Assembly: GCF_017948245.1 (NCBI RefSeq) | Contig: NZ_CP072872.1 | Coordinates: 6,084 to 70,083 of the forward strand | Direction of reading: 5' to 3' | Source of the DNA: Rhizobium sp. NLR16a | Lineage (GTDB): Bacteria; Pseudomonadota; Alphaproteobacteria; Rhizobiales; Rhizobiaceae | Length of the DNA: 64,000 bases | Part shown: piece after piece, positions 25,183-33,465 of the stretch | Layout: every line of letters starts with the position of its first letter | How positions within the stretch are numbered: the stretch's first letter is position 1 | The notes under the pieces: generated by a model | Told to the model about the DNA's origin: nothing | What the model saw: only the letters and a program-made list of their open reading frames with translations | Database searches by the model: none | Program-made: the position numbers and the translations under genes

Positions 25183-27204
25183 TCAAACCGTCTTGAAGAC
25201 GATTTCGGATTCCTCGGCCTCGGCCCTCGCCCGGAAGGTCTGAACCGCGTTCGCCTTCAACTGATCATTGCCCCTGAAGCCTTCGTCCAGGCAGATGACC
25301 TGCAACGGGTCGGCTTCCGCCAGCGCATCGATCAGTTCCGGGGTGATCTCCTTCTCAAGGCAAATGAGCAGCGCGCCATCCTCGATGGAAAAAACTTCGT
25401 TGCCCGCAAGCTTTGTCGCCTGAACCTTCGTCGTCAGAGGGAATCCCGCCTTGAGCAGCAACTCGTAAAGCACGTCTTCGGAGCTACTGGAGCCCGACAA
25501 GTGATCGACGTGCATCTCAAGCTGCTCGGCGATGTCTTCTGCCTGCCCAAGGTCGCCCGTCCAAACTCGGAAATTTGAGCGTTGCAGGGCAAAGGCGCGA
25601 AACCCCATGACCGGAATCTGTGCGTCGTCGAGTAAAAGCTCGTCGTCTTTCGTGGGCTTGGCCATCGCCTGACAGGCATTCTTTAGGCGTGTTCTCCCAA
25701 TGTCAGAGATCGCGCGAAACCCGGCTTTGTAAGCCTTTGAATCGACATCTGTTCGTTCGGGTAGTTGGACAATAATGAAGTTCACGGCCTTACCTAGTTG
25801 CGCTGAGAGATGCAGCGCCGCATGACCGGTAGTGGCTGATCCACCAAAGAAGTCGAGGACGGTATCTCCTGGTTTGCAAACCAGAGAAATTAAATCGGCG
25901 ATTACCTCTTTGTTTTTTGGGAACGGGAAAATTCCCTCACCGACCAGCTCTTCGACTTCGAGCGTGGCAGAGCGTCCATCGACGTAAAAGACGGACGAAA
26001 ATGGCTCCTCGGCAATTTCGTGAAGATAGCTCTTTCGGTTCGGTATAGTTGTTTCATCCGGGCCGAAATGAATACGTGGCGGATCCTCCGCCAATGCCCA
26101 TTTGGTCTTTTTCTCATCCCACCGCCAGCCGGTGGAGGGCTTTTGGCACGGCTTCTTGGTCACTGGATGGAAGATGTCATGGCGCGGCCGGTTCTTCCGA
26201 CCGTCGTCTGGGCCGGCAAAGTTGTCCGGGAAGTACAGGCCGCGATTATCAGACCAGTTGTAGTGCTTGTGGGCTTTGCGCGGGTCGGAATTAGGCATCT
26301 TTCGATACCACTCCATCATGTGCTGCCTTATCAACTCATGATCGTTGTTTAGCGTCTCGCGAAGGCGCTGGTAGTGAGCCAACACCTCGTCCGCTCCGGG
26401 CTTTGGTTTACGCCACGGGCCGGCTGCGAGGCTGTCCTCTTTGCTCTTCGTATATACGAGGATGTACTCGTGAATGTTGCCGATCGTCTTTGAGTCGCCT
26501 TTCTTTGATCGTTGCCATACGATCTGAGCTATGAAGTTCTCCTCTCCGAAAATTTCGTCGAGGAGATTGCGGAGATGCGGCGCCTCCACGTCGTTGATGC
26601 TCACGAAAATCACGCCGTCGTTCTTCAGGAGATTGCGAGCGAGATATAGCCGTGGATACATCATGCTCAACCAGCGTGTGTGATACCGGCCAGCAGTGTC
26701 CGAGTTCGTAGAGAAGCGACGCCCCTCTTCGTCCGCCTGATTTGTATATGAGAGATAGGTTTCGAGCGTCTCTGCGTACTTGTCCGGGTATATGAACTCG
26801 TTTCCGGTATTGTAAGGCGGATCGATGTAAATCATCTTTATTTTGCCGAAATACGCCTTCTGAAGAAGCTTCAGCACTTCAAGGTTGTCACCTTCGATAA
26901 ACAAATTATCGGTTTCATCAAAGTTGACCGACTCCTCCCGCGCGGGTTTGAGCGTCGCCACGCTCGGCTGCTGAATGATCTTCATGCACTCGGCTTTGCC
27001 GGGCCAGTTGAGGCCGAACCGTTCCTTGCCCGGATCGACCCATTCGCCGAGGACGCGCTTGAGCTGATCGAAGTCGATAGCTCCTTCGGCAAATACCTCC
27101 GGGAACGCTTCTCCAAGGCGGTGTTTCAACTCGTCCCGCTTCTCCTGCGCCACATCCATGGAGGCAAGATCAAACTTCTCCGGTTTGGCTTCCGGCTTAT
27201 TCAT
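25183..27204 (-). CDS. Site-specific DNA N6-adenine methyltransferase (type III Mod-like)
   Basis: A 673-residue enzyme. The catalytic motif DPPY is at residues 128-131 (MIYIDPPYNTG), and the cofactor motif DFFGGSATTGH follows near residue 450. DPPY before the cofactor loop is the beta-class order, as in Mod of type III systems. Between them lies an insert that probably recognises the target. The C-terminal 150 residues are unusual and may contact partners. The ATG at 27204 is preferred to the GTG at 27219 because GGG lies just before it. It follows the SNF2 gene with an 11-nt gap. Expected role: methylation of host DNA as self marking. Confidence 0.85.
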   Translation of the reverse strand: MNKPEAKPEKFDLASMDVAQEKRDELKHRLGEAFPEVFAEGAIDFDQLKRVLGEWVDPGKERFGLNWPGKAECMKIIQQPSVATLKPAREESVNFDETDNLFIEGDNLEVLKLLQKAYFGKIKMIYIDPPYNTGNEFIYPDKYAETLETYLSYTNQADEEGRRFSTNSDTAGRYHTRWLSMMYPRLYLARNLLKNDGVIFVSINDVEAPHLRNLLDEIFGEENFIAQIVWQRSKKGDSKTIGNIHEYILVYTKSKEDSLAAGPWRKPKPGADEVLAHYQRLRETLNNDHELIRQHMMEWYRKMPNSDPRKAHKHYNWSDNRGLYFPDNFAGPDDGRKNRPRHDIFHPVTKKPCQKPSTGWRWDEKKTKWALAEDPPRIHFGPDETTIPNRKSYLHEIAEEPFSSVFYVDGRSATLEVEELVGEGIFPFPKNKEVIADLISLVCKPGDTVLDFFGGSATTGHAALHLSAQLGKAVNFIIVQLPERTDVDSKAYKAGFRAISDIGRTRLKNACQAMAKPTKDDELLLDDAQIPVMGFRAFALQRSNFRVWTGDLGQAEDIAEQLEMHVDHLSGSSSSEDVLYELLLKAGFPLTTKVQATKLAGNEVFSIEDGALLICLEKEITPELIDALAEADPLQVICLDEGFRGNDQLKANAVQTFRARAEAEESEIVFKTV

Positions 27205-27215
27205 TTGCTGCCCTT

Positions 27216-30065
27216 TCACTGAATTTCAAACCTTATTGCGAACAGCTCCTCGTCGGTCACGCTCTGACCGAGCCGTTCTTCCACCTGATCCAGAAGGCCG
27301 TCCTTCTGAACCTCAATCTCTTTCGCGGCGGCGTCATAGGCGCGCCACGCTTCATCCCGCTTCGTTTCCAGCGTCCGCGCCTGCCGTTGCAGCGCGAGCT
27401 TGGCCGGCAGGTTGCCGGTCTGGCGGATTTCCTTCTTGAGCGCCTTGATCTGCTCGTCCAGCTCCTTCAAATCCGCCTTGAGCCCCGCGCGCTTGTCCTC
27501 GGCCCAGTTGTCGAGCTTTTCCATTTCCTCGTCGAACCACGCGGACTGCCGCGCGGCCATCTCGTCGAGGATGGACTTGCGCTCCTTCTCCACGGCCTGT
27601 TTAACCGGGTCGGGCAGTGTCAGCTCTGCCGTTCCGTCCATGCGAGCAGGAAGCTCGAACAGGCGCATCGCGGCCTTCGGATCGAGGCGCGCGCCGTCAT
27701 CGGTCATCGCGGCGAGGATGATATGATCCTGGTCATCGGAACCGCGCACCGAGAGCTTGTGCGCGACAAGCGTTCCGGCCTTGCCGACAAGCGGCTCGAT
27801 GGCCACTGCCTTCTGCCGCCATGCTGTGTAGTCGAATGCGATCGACGCGCCGTTCAGCTTGCGCGATCCGGCCATCGAGAGGAGGTGCTGTGCCAGCGGA
27901 TGCCCCAGCCGATAACGATGCCCGTCAATGCCATGGCGAGACATGAAATAACTGCCGGGCGCGACATTGATGCCGGCAGGCGCATCCTTCAGCATGAAGG
28001 TGAAATAATCGTCGTCGAACTTCGCCTGCTTGCAGAGTTCGTGCTTGGTGACCGCCCAAAGCATCCGCGCATAGCGGTCGAGATATTCCTTGCTCTGGGA
28101 CATGTTCACCTTAAGGCGGTCATGCACCTCGGCGTCGAAATTCTCTAACAGCTTGCGACGCGTGTCCTCCATCGTGACGGAGATGTTCGTTTCCATTTCC
28201 TCGCGCAGCCGCTCGAACTGCTCCTCGATCTCTTCGGTCGAGCGACAGTTCTGATAGATGGAAACGATGCGTTTTTCGAACTCGACGCCGGATTCGATAG
28301 CGCCGAGCACCTCGTCACTCGCTCCGAAGACGCCTGAGAAGAGCTTGAACTTTTCGGCAAGCAGTTCATAGACGCGCTGATCGGCGGCGTTGTTCTTGTT
28401 GAGGAAGTTGACAACGACCACGTCGTAGCGCTGACCGTAGCGATGGCAGCGCCCGATGCGCTGCTCGATACGCTGCGGATTCCAGGGTAGGTCGTAATTG
28501 ACCACCATGGAGCAGAATTGAAGGTTGATGCCCTCGGCGGCAGCCTCGGTCGCGATCATGATCGAGGCCGTCTCTCGGAAATAATCGACGAGCGCCGCCC
28601 GCATATCGGCGGTACGCGATCCGGTCACGCGGTCGGTGCCTTTGTGGTGTTCCACCCACGCCTCATAGATGGCCTTCGATTGCGCGTCCGAGTTCGATCC
28701 GTTGAAGAGGACGAGCTTGCCGTCGTAGCCGTTCGCGCAGAGCAGGCGGACGAGATATTCCTGCGTACGGCGGGATTCCGTGAAGATGATGGTCTTCTCG
28801 GCGCCGCCCAGCTCCATTGCCTTCGCAAAGCCGGCGCGGAGCGCACTGAGCAGCGCCACGCCCTTCGCGTTTTCCGAGATTGAAACTGCAAGGTCGCGGA
28901 AAGCCCGCAGGTCGGCGATTTCCTGCTCGATGTTGGCTATGTCATCGGCGGTGAGAAGTTCCTGCTCGCCGCCGTCCTCTTCCCATTCGTCGGCGATTTC
29001 CTCGAATTCTTCGTAGTCCTCGGCGATCTCCTCCTCCAGCTTCTGGCGAAGGTTCGTATCGTCGCGAAGCTGGCGCTCCAGCTTGCGAGCGAGGGAATCG
29101 AGCGCCCCGGCGATGGCGAAGGTCGAGGATGCGAGCAGCTTGCGCATGATGAGCGTCATCAGCGTGCGCTGGCTTGAGGGCAGCGCCTGCAACGAGGGCC
29201 GCCGCAGATAGTCGGACACCATATCGTACAGGGTCTGCTCGGCGTCGGTGGGCACGAACTCCTGCGTGATCGGAATGCGGTTGGTGTAGCGGATATATTC
29301 GAGCACCTGCCGCCGCAGCGTCCGGTGGCAAACGGGCTTCAGCCGGCCCTTCAGCTCGTCGAACTGGCCGTCTCCGGAAAGCCGGGCGTATTGGGCGCGG
29401 AAGCTTTTCGCGTCGCCGAAAGCGTAATCGTCGATCAGGCTGACAAGCCCGTAAAGCTCCATCAGGGAGTTCTGAAGCGGCGTGGCCGTGAGCAGCACCT
29501 TGGGCGCATTCGCAAGCGCCCCCTTGAGCGCCCTGCCGATGCGGTTATCCGGCCGATAGACGTTGCGCAGCCTGTGCGCCTCGTCGATGACGACCAAATC
29601 CCACGGAATCACCATCAGCTCTTCGGCATGGCGCGCGGCGAACTGAAAGGAGCAAATGACAAGCGCCTTTTGTTCGAACGGGCGGCGGATGCCGTCCTTC
29701 GCCATCTTGTTGTAGTTGCGGGCCTCAAGGATGACCGTGGGAAGGAAGAACTTTTCGGCGATCTCCTGCGCCCATTGCTTGCGGAGGTTGGCGGGGGTGA
29801 TGACAAGGATGCGCCGGCGTCCTTCCGTCCATTTCTGGGCGAGCACCAGCCCGGCCTCGATGGTTTTTCCGAGACCTACCTCGTCAGCGAGGATCGCGCC
29901 TTTCGACAGCGGCGACTTGAAAGCGAACAGGGCTGCCTCGACCTGATGCGGATTCAAATCAACCTGTGCATCGAGAAGTGTGCCGGCCAACTTCGCGGCA
30001 TCCGCCACAGAATGCCGCCTGCTCAACTCATGAGCGAATAGCTTGGCGTGGTATTCGGTGATCAC
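27216..30065 (-). CDS. SNF2/RapA-type helicase of a defence locus
   Basis: A 949-residue SF2 translocase. GLGKT (64-68) and DEAH (161-164) form the ATP site. The second RecA domain carries IIFTESRRTQEYL, ATEAAAEGINLQ and QRIGRCHRYGQ. Residues 370-410 are a strongly acidic insert. The last 200 residues form a long coiled coil. Such SNF2 proteins accompany methyltransferases in DISARM and in type III-like clusters. DISARM is excluded because drmA, drmB and drmC are absent. The start overlaps the end of the HTH gene by 38 nt. It probably moves on duplex DNA and brings the nuclease subunits to unmodified targets. Confidence 0.85.
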   Translation of the reverse strand: MITEYHAKLFAHELSRRHSVADAAKLAGTLLDAQVDLNPHQVEAALFAFKSPLSKGAILADEVGLGKTIEAGLVLAQKWTEGRRRILVITPANLRKQWAQEIAEKFFLPTVILEARNYNKMAKDGIRRPFEQKALVICSFQFAARHAEELMVIPWDLVVIDEAHRLRNVYRPDNRIGRALKGALANAPKVLLTATPLQNSLMELYGLVSLIDDYAFGDAKSFRAQYARLSGDGQFDELKGRLKPVCHRTLRRQVLEYIRYTNRIPITQEFVPTDAEQTLYDMVSDYLRRPSLQALPSSQRTLMTLIMRKLLASSTFAIAGALDSLARKLERQLRDDTNLRQKLEEEIAEDYEEFEEIADEWEEDGGEQELLTADDIANIEQEIADLRAFRDLAVSISENAKGVALLSALRAGFAKAMELGGAEKTIIFTESRRTQEYLVRLLCANGYDGKLVLFNGSNSDAQSKAIYEAWVEHHKGTDRVTGSRTADMRAALVDYFRETASIMIATEAAAEGINLQFCSMVVNYDLPWNPQRIEQRIGRCHRYGQRYDVVVVNFLNKNNAADQRVYELLAEKFKLFSGVFGASDEVLGAIESGVEFEKRIVSIYQNCRSTEEIEEQFERLREEMETNISVTMEDTRRKLLENFDAEVHDRLKVNMSQSKEYLDRYARMLWAVTKHELCKQAKFDDDYFTFMLKDAPAGINVAPGSYFMSRHGIDGHRYRLGHPLAQHLLSMAGSRKLNGASIAFDYTAWRQKAVAIEPLVGKAGTLVAHKLSVRGSDDQDHIILAAMTDDGARLDPKAAMRLFELPARMDGTAELTLPDPVKQAVEKERKSILDEMAARQSAWFDEEMEKLDNWAEDKRAGLKADLKELDEQIKALKKEIRQTGNLPAKLALQRQARTLETKRDEAWRAYDAAAKEIEVQKDGLLDQVEERLGQSVTDEELFAIRFEIQ

Positions 30066-30255
30066 CGCTGCTGCCCCCCCGTTGCTCCTCGACCTTCCGC
30101 TTTATCCAGTTTGCAATTTCTTGTCGCTCAAAACGCCACGACCCTCCGACCTTGAAGCCGGGAATTTTTCCGGCAGCGGTTAGCTTGTAGGCCGTCTTCT
30201 CATTGATCTTGAGAAGCTCGGCCACCTCCCGCACTGTCAGAATTTCGTCGGTCAT
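30028..30255 (-). CDS. Excisionase-like (MerR-type) HTH protein, first gene of the defence operon
   Basis: A 75-residue DNA-binding protein. Residues 5-55 (ILTVREVAELLKINEKTAYKL, then IPGFKVGGSWRFERQEIANWI) are the winged-helix module called 'excisionase family' in annotation. GGAAAG lies before the ATG at 30255. It leads the operon and overlaps the SNF2 gene, so it is more likely an autoregulator or DNA-recognition subunit than a true phage excisionase. No integrase is next to it. Confidence 0.75.
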   Translation of the reverse strand: MTDEILTVREVAELLKINEKTAYKLTAAGKIPGFKVGGSWRFERQEIANWIKRKVEEQRGGSSGDHRIPRQAIRS

Positions 30256-30443
30256 TCGCTTTCCAGGAATCGCCCCCAACTGTCTTATAGGGGAGAAATT
30301 GGAGAAAATCAGAGAGAAAGTTGGAAGTGTCCAAAAGGAACTTGCTTGCAAGGATCCTATTTGGGGCCAATGGCGGTGGTGAGGTGGCTCATTTGGGTAG
30401 GTTCGCGCGGTATAGCTCATTAGAGTTGTCGATTGCTTTTTTG

Positions 30444-30472
30444 AGCTAGGCGCATAAGCTAGGCTTCATGAA
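30444..30472. repeat. Direct AGCTAGGC repeats and a TTCATGAA palindrome upstream of the resolvase
   Basis: AGCTAGGC occurs at 30444-30451 and 30457-30464, and is followed at 30465 by TTCATGAA. The cluster is 31-59 bp upstream of the resolvase start. It could be a res subsite or an operator of the resolvase. Confidence 0.6.
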
Positions 30473-30502
30473 GTATACTCTATTTGGCTACAGGGAGCGG
30501 CA

Positions 30503-31129
30503 ATGAGGATCGCCCGGGTTTATCTGCGCGTGAGTACACAAGGGCAGGATCTCGATCGCCAAGAGGCGATCATCGATCAGGCGAAGCAGGCGGGCTATTA
30601 CGTCGCCGGCGTCTACCGCGAAAAAGCGTCTGGCGCTCGCGCCGATCGGCCGGAACTACTGCGCCTGGTCGCCGATCTTCAACCGGGCGAAGTCGTGATT
30701 GCCGAAAAGATCGATCGCATTAGCCGCCTGCCATTGCCTGAAGCCGAAAAGCTGGTCGCGACGATCCGGGGGAAGGGCGCCCGTCTCGCCCTGCCCGGCG
30801 TGGTCGATCTCAGCGACCTGGCCGCCGGCGCAGACGGCACTGCCAAGATCGTGCTCGAGTCGGTGCAGGACATGCTCTTGAAACTGGCGCTGCAAATGGC
30901 TCGAGACGATTTCGAGGATCGGCGCGAACGCCAGCGGCAGGGCATCGATCTGGCGAAGTCGGGTGGTAAGTACGTCGGCCGACAGGCGGACACCGCGACA
31001 CACGAGCGAGTAATCGCGTTACGATCGGGCGGAAATAGCATCGCCCGGACAGCAAAGCTGGCCGGCTGCAGCGTCAGCCAGGTCAAGCGGGTTTGGGCCG
31101 CGTTCGTGGCGCAAGCGACGGCTCAATGA
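30503..31129 (+). CDS. Serine recombinase (resolvase/invertase family)
   Basis: A 208-residue protein. It begins MRIARVYLRVSTQGQDLDRQ, in which the Ser of RVST is the nucleophile. The later EKIDRISR segment fits the conserved arginine region, and the C-terminal helix-turn-helix (NSIARTAKLAGCSVSQVKRV) binds DNA. The length is that of small resolvases such as those of Tn3 elements or plasmid multimer resolution. No transposase or terminal repeats are nearby, so dimer resolution for plasmid upkeep is the simpler reading. GGGAG precedes the ATG. Confidence 0.9.
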   Translation: MRIARVYLRVSTQGQDLDRQEAIIDQAKQAGYYVAGVYREKASGARADRPELLRLVADLQPGEVVIAEKIDRISRLPLPEAEKLVATIRGKGARLALPGVVDLSDLAAGADGTAKIVLESVQDMLLKLALQMARDDFEDRRERQRQGIDLAKSGGKYVGRQADTATHERVIALRSGGNSIARTAKLAGCSVSQVKRVWAAFVAQATAQ

Positions 31130-31192
31130 AGAAGGCAGCGTCTACAGCTCAGTGATTGCAACTTCGGCGGTTGACTGGCACAAAGTCAAACT

Positions 31193-31978
31193 ATGGCAAC
31201 TGACAACGTACCGGCCCTCGCACTGCTGATCGATGGCGACAACGCGTCCCCAAAGGTCGTCACCGGCCTGCTCGCCGAAATTGCCAATTACGGGGTGGCG
31301 AGCGTCAAGCGCATCTATGGCGACTGGACCGGACCAAATCTTAAAGGATGGAAGGAGTGCCTGCTTGAGCACTCCATCCAGCCGATCCAGCAATTCGCGT
31401 ACACGACCGGAAAGAACGCCACCGACGGTGCGATGATCATCGATGCCATGGACCTTCTTTATACCGGCCGTTTCTCAGGCTTCTGTATCGTATCCAGCGA
31501 CAGTGACTTCGCAAGGCTGGCGGCCCGCCTGCGGGAACAGGGCGTTACCGTCTATGGTTTCGGAGAGCGAAAAACCCCTCGTCCATTCATCACCGCTTGC
31601 GACAAGTTCGTCTATTTCGACGTGCTCAGTGCCGCTACACCGGAAGCGTCTGAGCCGGCCGTCCCGGCGTCGAAACCGAAGAAGCCTGTTGTTGATGCCG
31701 CGCCGGCTAACAAGTCTGCCGCGACGAAGCCGGCGCTGGACAAGGCCGCGCTCGATATGTTGGTCAAGGCCGTAACCGCCTCGGCCGATGAAGACGGACG
31801 CGCCAATCTTGCTCGCGTCGGCGCACATCTGGCAAAGCAAGCACCGGATTTCGACGCTCGTAATTATGGCTTTCCTCGTCTTAGCGACTTGGCCGAAGCG
31901 TCTGGCATCGTCGACGTCGAGCGCACCGGAGAGAATCCCAAGATCGTCATGGTGAGACTGCGGAAAGATCGCCGTTGA
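31193..31978 (+). CDS. NYN-domain nuclease with C-terminal LOTUS (OST-HTH) domain
   Basis: A 261-residue protein. Residues 8-150 are a NYN (PIN-like) domain: LLIDGDNASP, NATDGAMIIDAMDLL and CIVSSDSDFARLA carry the metal-binding acidic residues. A Pro/Ala/Lys-rich linker (about 150-185) leads to a LOTUS domain near 190-258 (MLVKAVTASADEDGRANLARVG ... ), which binds RNA. The family (LabA/YaiI-DUF88-like) is presumed to act on RNA. No strong ribosome site precedes the ATG. It follows the resolvase by 63 nt on the same strand. Confidence 0.8.
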   Translation: MATDNVPALALLIDGDNASPKVVTGLLAEIANYGVASVKRIYGDWTGPNLKGWKECLLEHSIQPIQQFAYTTGKNATDGAMIIDAMDLLYTGRFSGFCIVSSDSDFARLAARLREQGVTVYGFGERKTPRPFITACDKFVYFDVLSAATPEASEPAVPASKPKKPVVDAAPANKSAATKPALDKAALDMLVKAVTASADEDGRANLARVGAHLAKQAPDFDARNYGFPRLSDLAEASGIVDVERTGENPKIVMVRLRKDRR

Positions 31979-31984
31979 TAAACC

Positions 31985-32149
31985 CTACTGAGGCGGATCT
32001 GCGCTGATCAGCGCATCGAATGCAGCCTCTTCCTGCTGGTGCTGCGCAATTGCCCGCTCCAGCTCAGCCGCGATCTGCTGACGCTCGCCGGCGTCGATCG
32101 ATGCCGCCAACTCGGCGCGCAATTCCTGAATGTGATCGTATGTGGTCAT
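31985..32149 (-). CDS. Small acidic protein, 54 residues
   Basis: The frame begins MTTYDHIQELRAELAASID with GAGGAG eight bases before the ATG. It is a single amphipathic helix-rich peptide with many Gln, Glu and Ala and could be a coiled coil. It ends three codons from the opposite-strand stop of the NYN-LOTUS gene, with which it converges. No family is recognised. Confidence 0.5.
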   Translation of the reverse strand: MTTYDHIQELRAELAASIDAGERQQIAAELERAIAQHQQEEAAFDALISADPPQ

Positions 32150-32625
32150 CGTCAGCTCCTCTGATTGAAAACAGAGGCTCAGCCCCGAGCTGATGGGATT
32201 GGGTCAATGACCGCCTTGGCGGCCCGAAGGGCAGATGGGGGAACCGATTTTGTCGCTTGCGGCAAAATTGGGGGAAACCGTCTGTCGTTGATGCAGGCCC
32301 GTCAGCTCGGTACGCTCGACTTATGTTGAGAGAGAGAAAATACCTGTCCGTATGGCACCGTATTTCGGCCGAAGGCCAATAGATTCAAGTCACTGAGAGG
32401 GGAGAAAGAGCGCTGCCCTCTCTCCCCCACAAGCACTAAACCGGTCTCCCCATGCTTCGGCCGATGGCCTGCAGCACCAGCCGGCTGTCCCGACTGGCCC
32501 TGCGGGTGGGTGATCCCCCTCCGGTTTAGCGCTTGTCCCCCTCTCTTCCGCTGCTCCGCGCGAACTCGGGGAGCAGGAGCGGGGCTCCTGCCCTCCCTTT
32601 CGATTTGGGAGGCCAAGGAGTGACC
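32150..32625. other. 476-nt leader region with repeats
   Basis: It holds GATTTTGTCGC/GCGGCAAAAT arms at about 32247-32270 flanked by GGGGGAACCG and GGGGGAAACCG, a purine-pyrimidine hairpin near 32400-32430 and the inverted copy of the 56-bp repeat at 32538-32593. No credible gene was seen. Confidence 0.5.
32538..32593. repeat. 56-bp repeat, inverted copy of 6681-6736
   Basis: It differs from the reverse complement of 6681-6736 at two positions. It ends 32 bp before the start of the downstream gene. Confidence 0.85.
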
Positions 32626-32967
32626 GTGGAACCTGGGATTGAGGTTGCTATGACGGAAGAGAGCTGGGCGGAAACTGCGGTTTCCCTTGATGAGTTGATG
32701 GATCGGCATATAGCGGCGCAACTGGCAACCGCGGATGCCGTTCGTGTGTGGGATGAACGCAGGGCGGCCGGCGAGGCAACAAGCGTCACCTATGCAAACG
32801 GACTGTTTGGTGTTGCGCAAGACGAAGAAGCCAGCCGACTGGCGATCGTCAATTATAGGCCACAGGGAGACCGGGAATTGAGGATGAAGCTGACCTACAT
32901 GGCGGCTTACCTGATCGCCACATGCGGCACCCTGGACGCCAATGAGATGAATTCGATCTTGGAATAG
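32626..32967 (+). CDS. Hypothetical protein, paralogue of the gene at 16171
   Basis: The 113-residue protein starts at a GTG with AAGGAG five bases before it. It matches the last 105 residues of the 16171-16662 product over its whole length after residue 15. It is helical, with the conserved WDxRR and KLTYMAAYLIAT segments, and lacks Cys pairs or membrane spans. A perfect bidirectional terminator follows at 33007. Function unknown. Confidence 0.6.
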   Translation: MEPGIEVAMTEESWAETAVSLDELMDRHIAAQLATADAVRVWDERRAAGEATSVTYANGLFGVAQDEEASRLAIVNYRPQGDRELRMKLTYMAAYLIATCGTLDANEMNSILE

Positions 32968-33006
32968 GGTGGCTCCTTCAGTCGCCCTTTCGAGATCTAG
33001 GAAGCG

Positions 33007-33031
33007 AAAAGCCCGCGTTCAGCGGGCTTTT
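33007..33031. terminator. Bidirectional intrinsic terminator
   Basis: AAAAGCCCGC and GCGGGCTTTT form a perfect 10-base stem around a five-base loop, with T-runs on both strands. It lies between the convergent genes ending at 32967 and 33038. Confidence 0.9.
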
Positions 33032-33037
33032 CTATGA

Positions 33038-33454
33038 CTAGTTTATTGTCGCGATCCACTCGCCGGATGCTGATTTGGCAAAGCCGACAATCCTTTCGAT
33101 GGGCTGCGCCTCAGGCGACATTTTGACTGAGGTCATGCAGGCTACGCCTGGGCCTGAACCGGCTTTGTCGCATTGTCCGAGTGCCACGGAAATTTCCGGC
33201 ATATTGTTCCTGTCCCAAACGAGGGGAGACGCCGCGTGAGCTTTGCGGTAGGCCGCTGTTGCTTCGGCCTCCGACGGCGCCTCGACTGTCGGGATCGGGC
33301 AGAGGGATGGGTCGGCGGAGATAGCGGCGACCAATTCGGCCTTTGAAATAGCCTGAGCTTCCACCTTTGGCTCTGCTGTCGCCAGATAGGTGCCCCCAGC
33401 TCCGGCCACGAGGCCGACGCTCGCCGCGGCCGCCAACAGAATATTTTGGTTCAT
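33038..33454 (-). CDS. Exported or membrane-anchored hypothetical protein, 138 residues
   Basis: The N-terminus (MNQNILLAAAASVGLVAGAGG) is a signal anchor. The exported part has a Cys in SLCPIP, and further Cys in GQCDKAG and VACMTS, which could form disulfides. It is the last gene of the minus-strand series from 36285 and 11 nt after its neighbour. The operon is divergent from the VirB locus, so a role at the cell surface in conjugation is likely but not shown. Confidence 0.6.
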   Translation of the reverse strand: MNQNILLAAAASVGLVAGAGGTYLATAEPKVEAQAISKAELVAAISADPSLCPIPTVEAPSEAEATAAYRKAHAASPLVWDRNNMPEISVALGQCDKAGSGPGVACMTSVKMSPEAQPIERIVGFAKSASGEWIATIN

Positions 33455-33465
33455 AGGCCTCCCCC

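Noticed and set aside
23926-25578. Plus-strand open frame of 550 codons
   Set aside because: It lies opposite the DUF262-HNH and Mod genes, whose motifs are clear, and has no ribosome site or family likeness.
18148-30255. DISARM, BREX or Dnd as name for the locus
   Set aside because: SNF2 and methylase recall DISARM class 1, but drmA, drmB and drmC are absent. No BREX pglZ or brxC and no dnd sulfur-transfer genes are present.
30028-30255. Phage excisionase belonging to an integrated element
   Set aside because: No integrase or attachment repeats are nearby, and the gene overlaps the SNF2 helicase gene, so it belongs to the defence operon.
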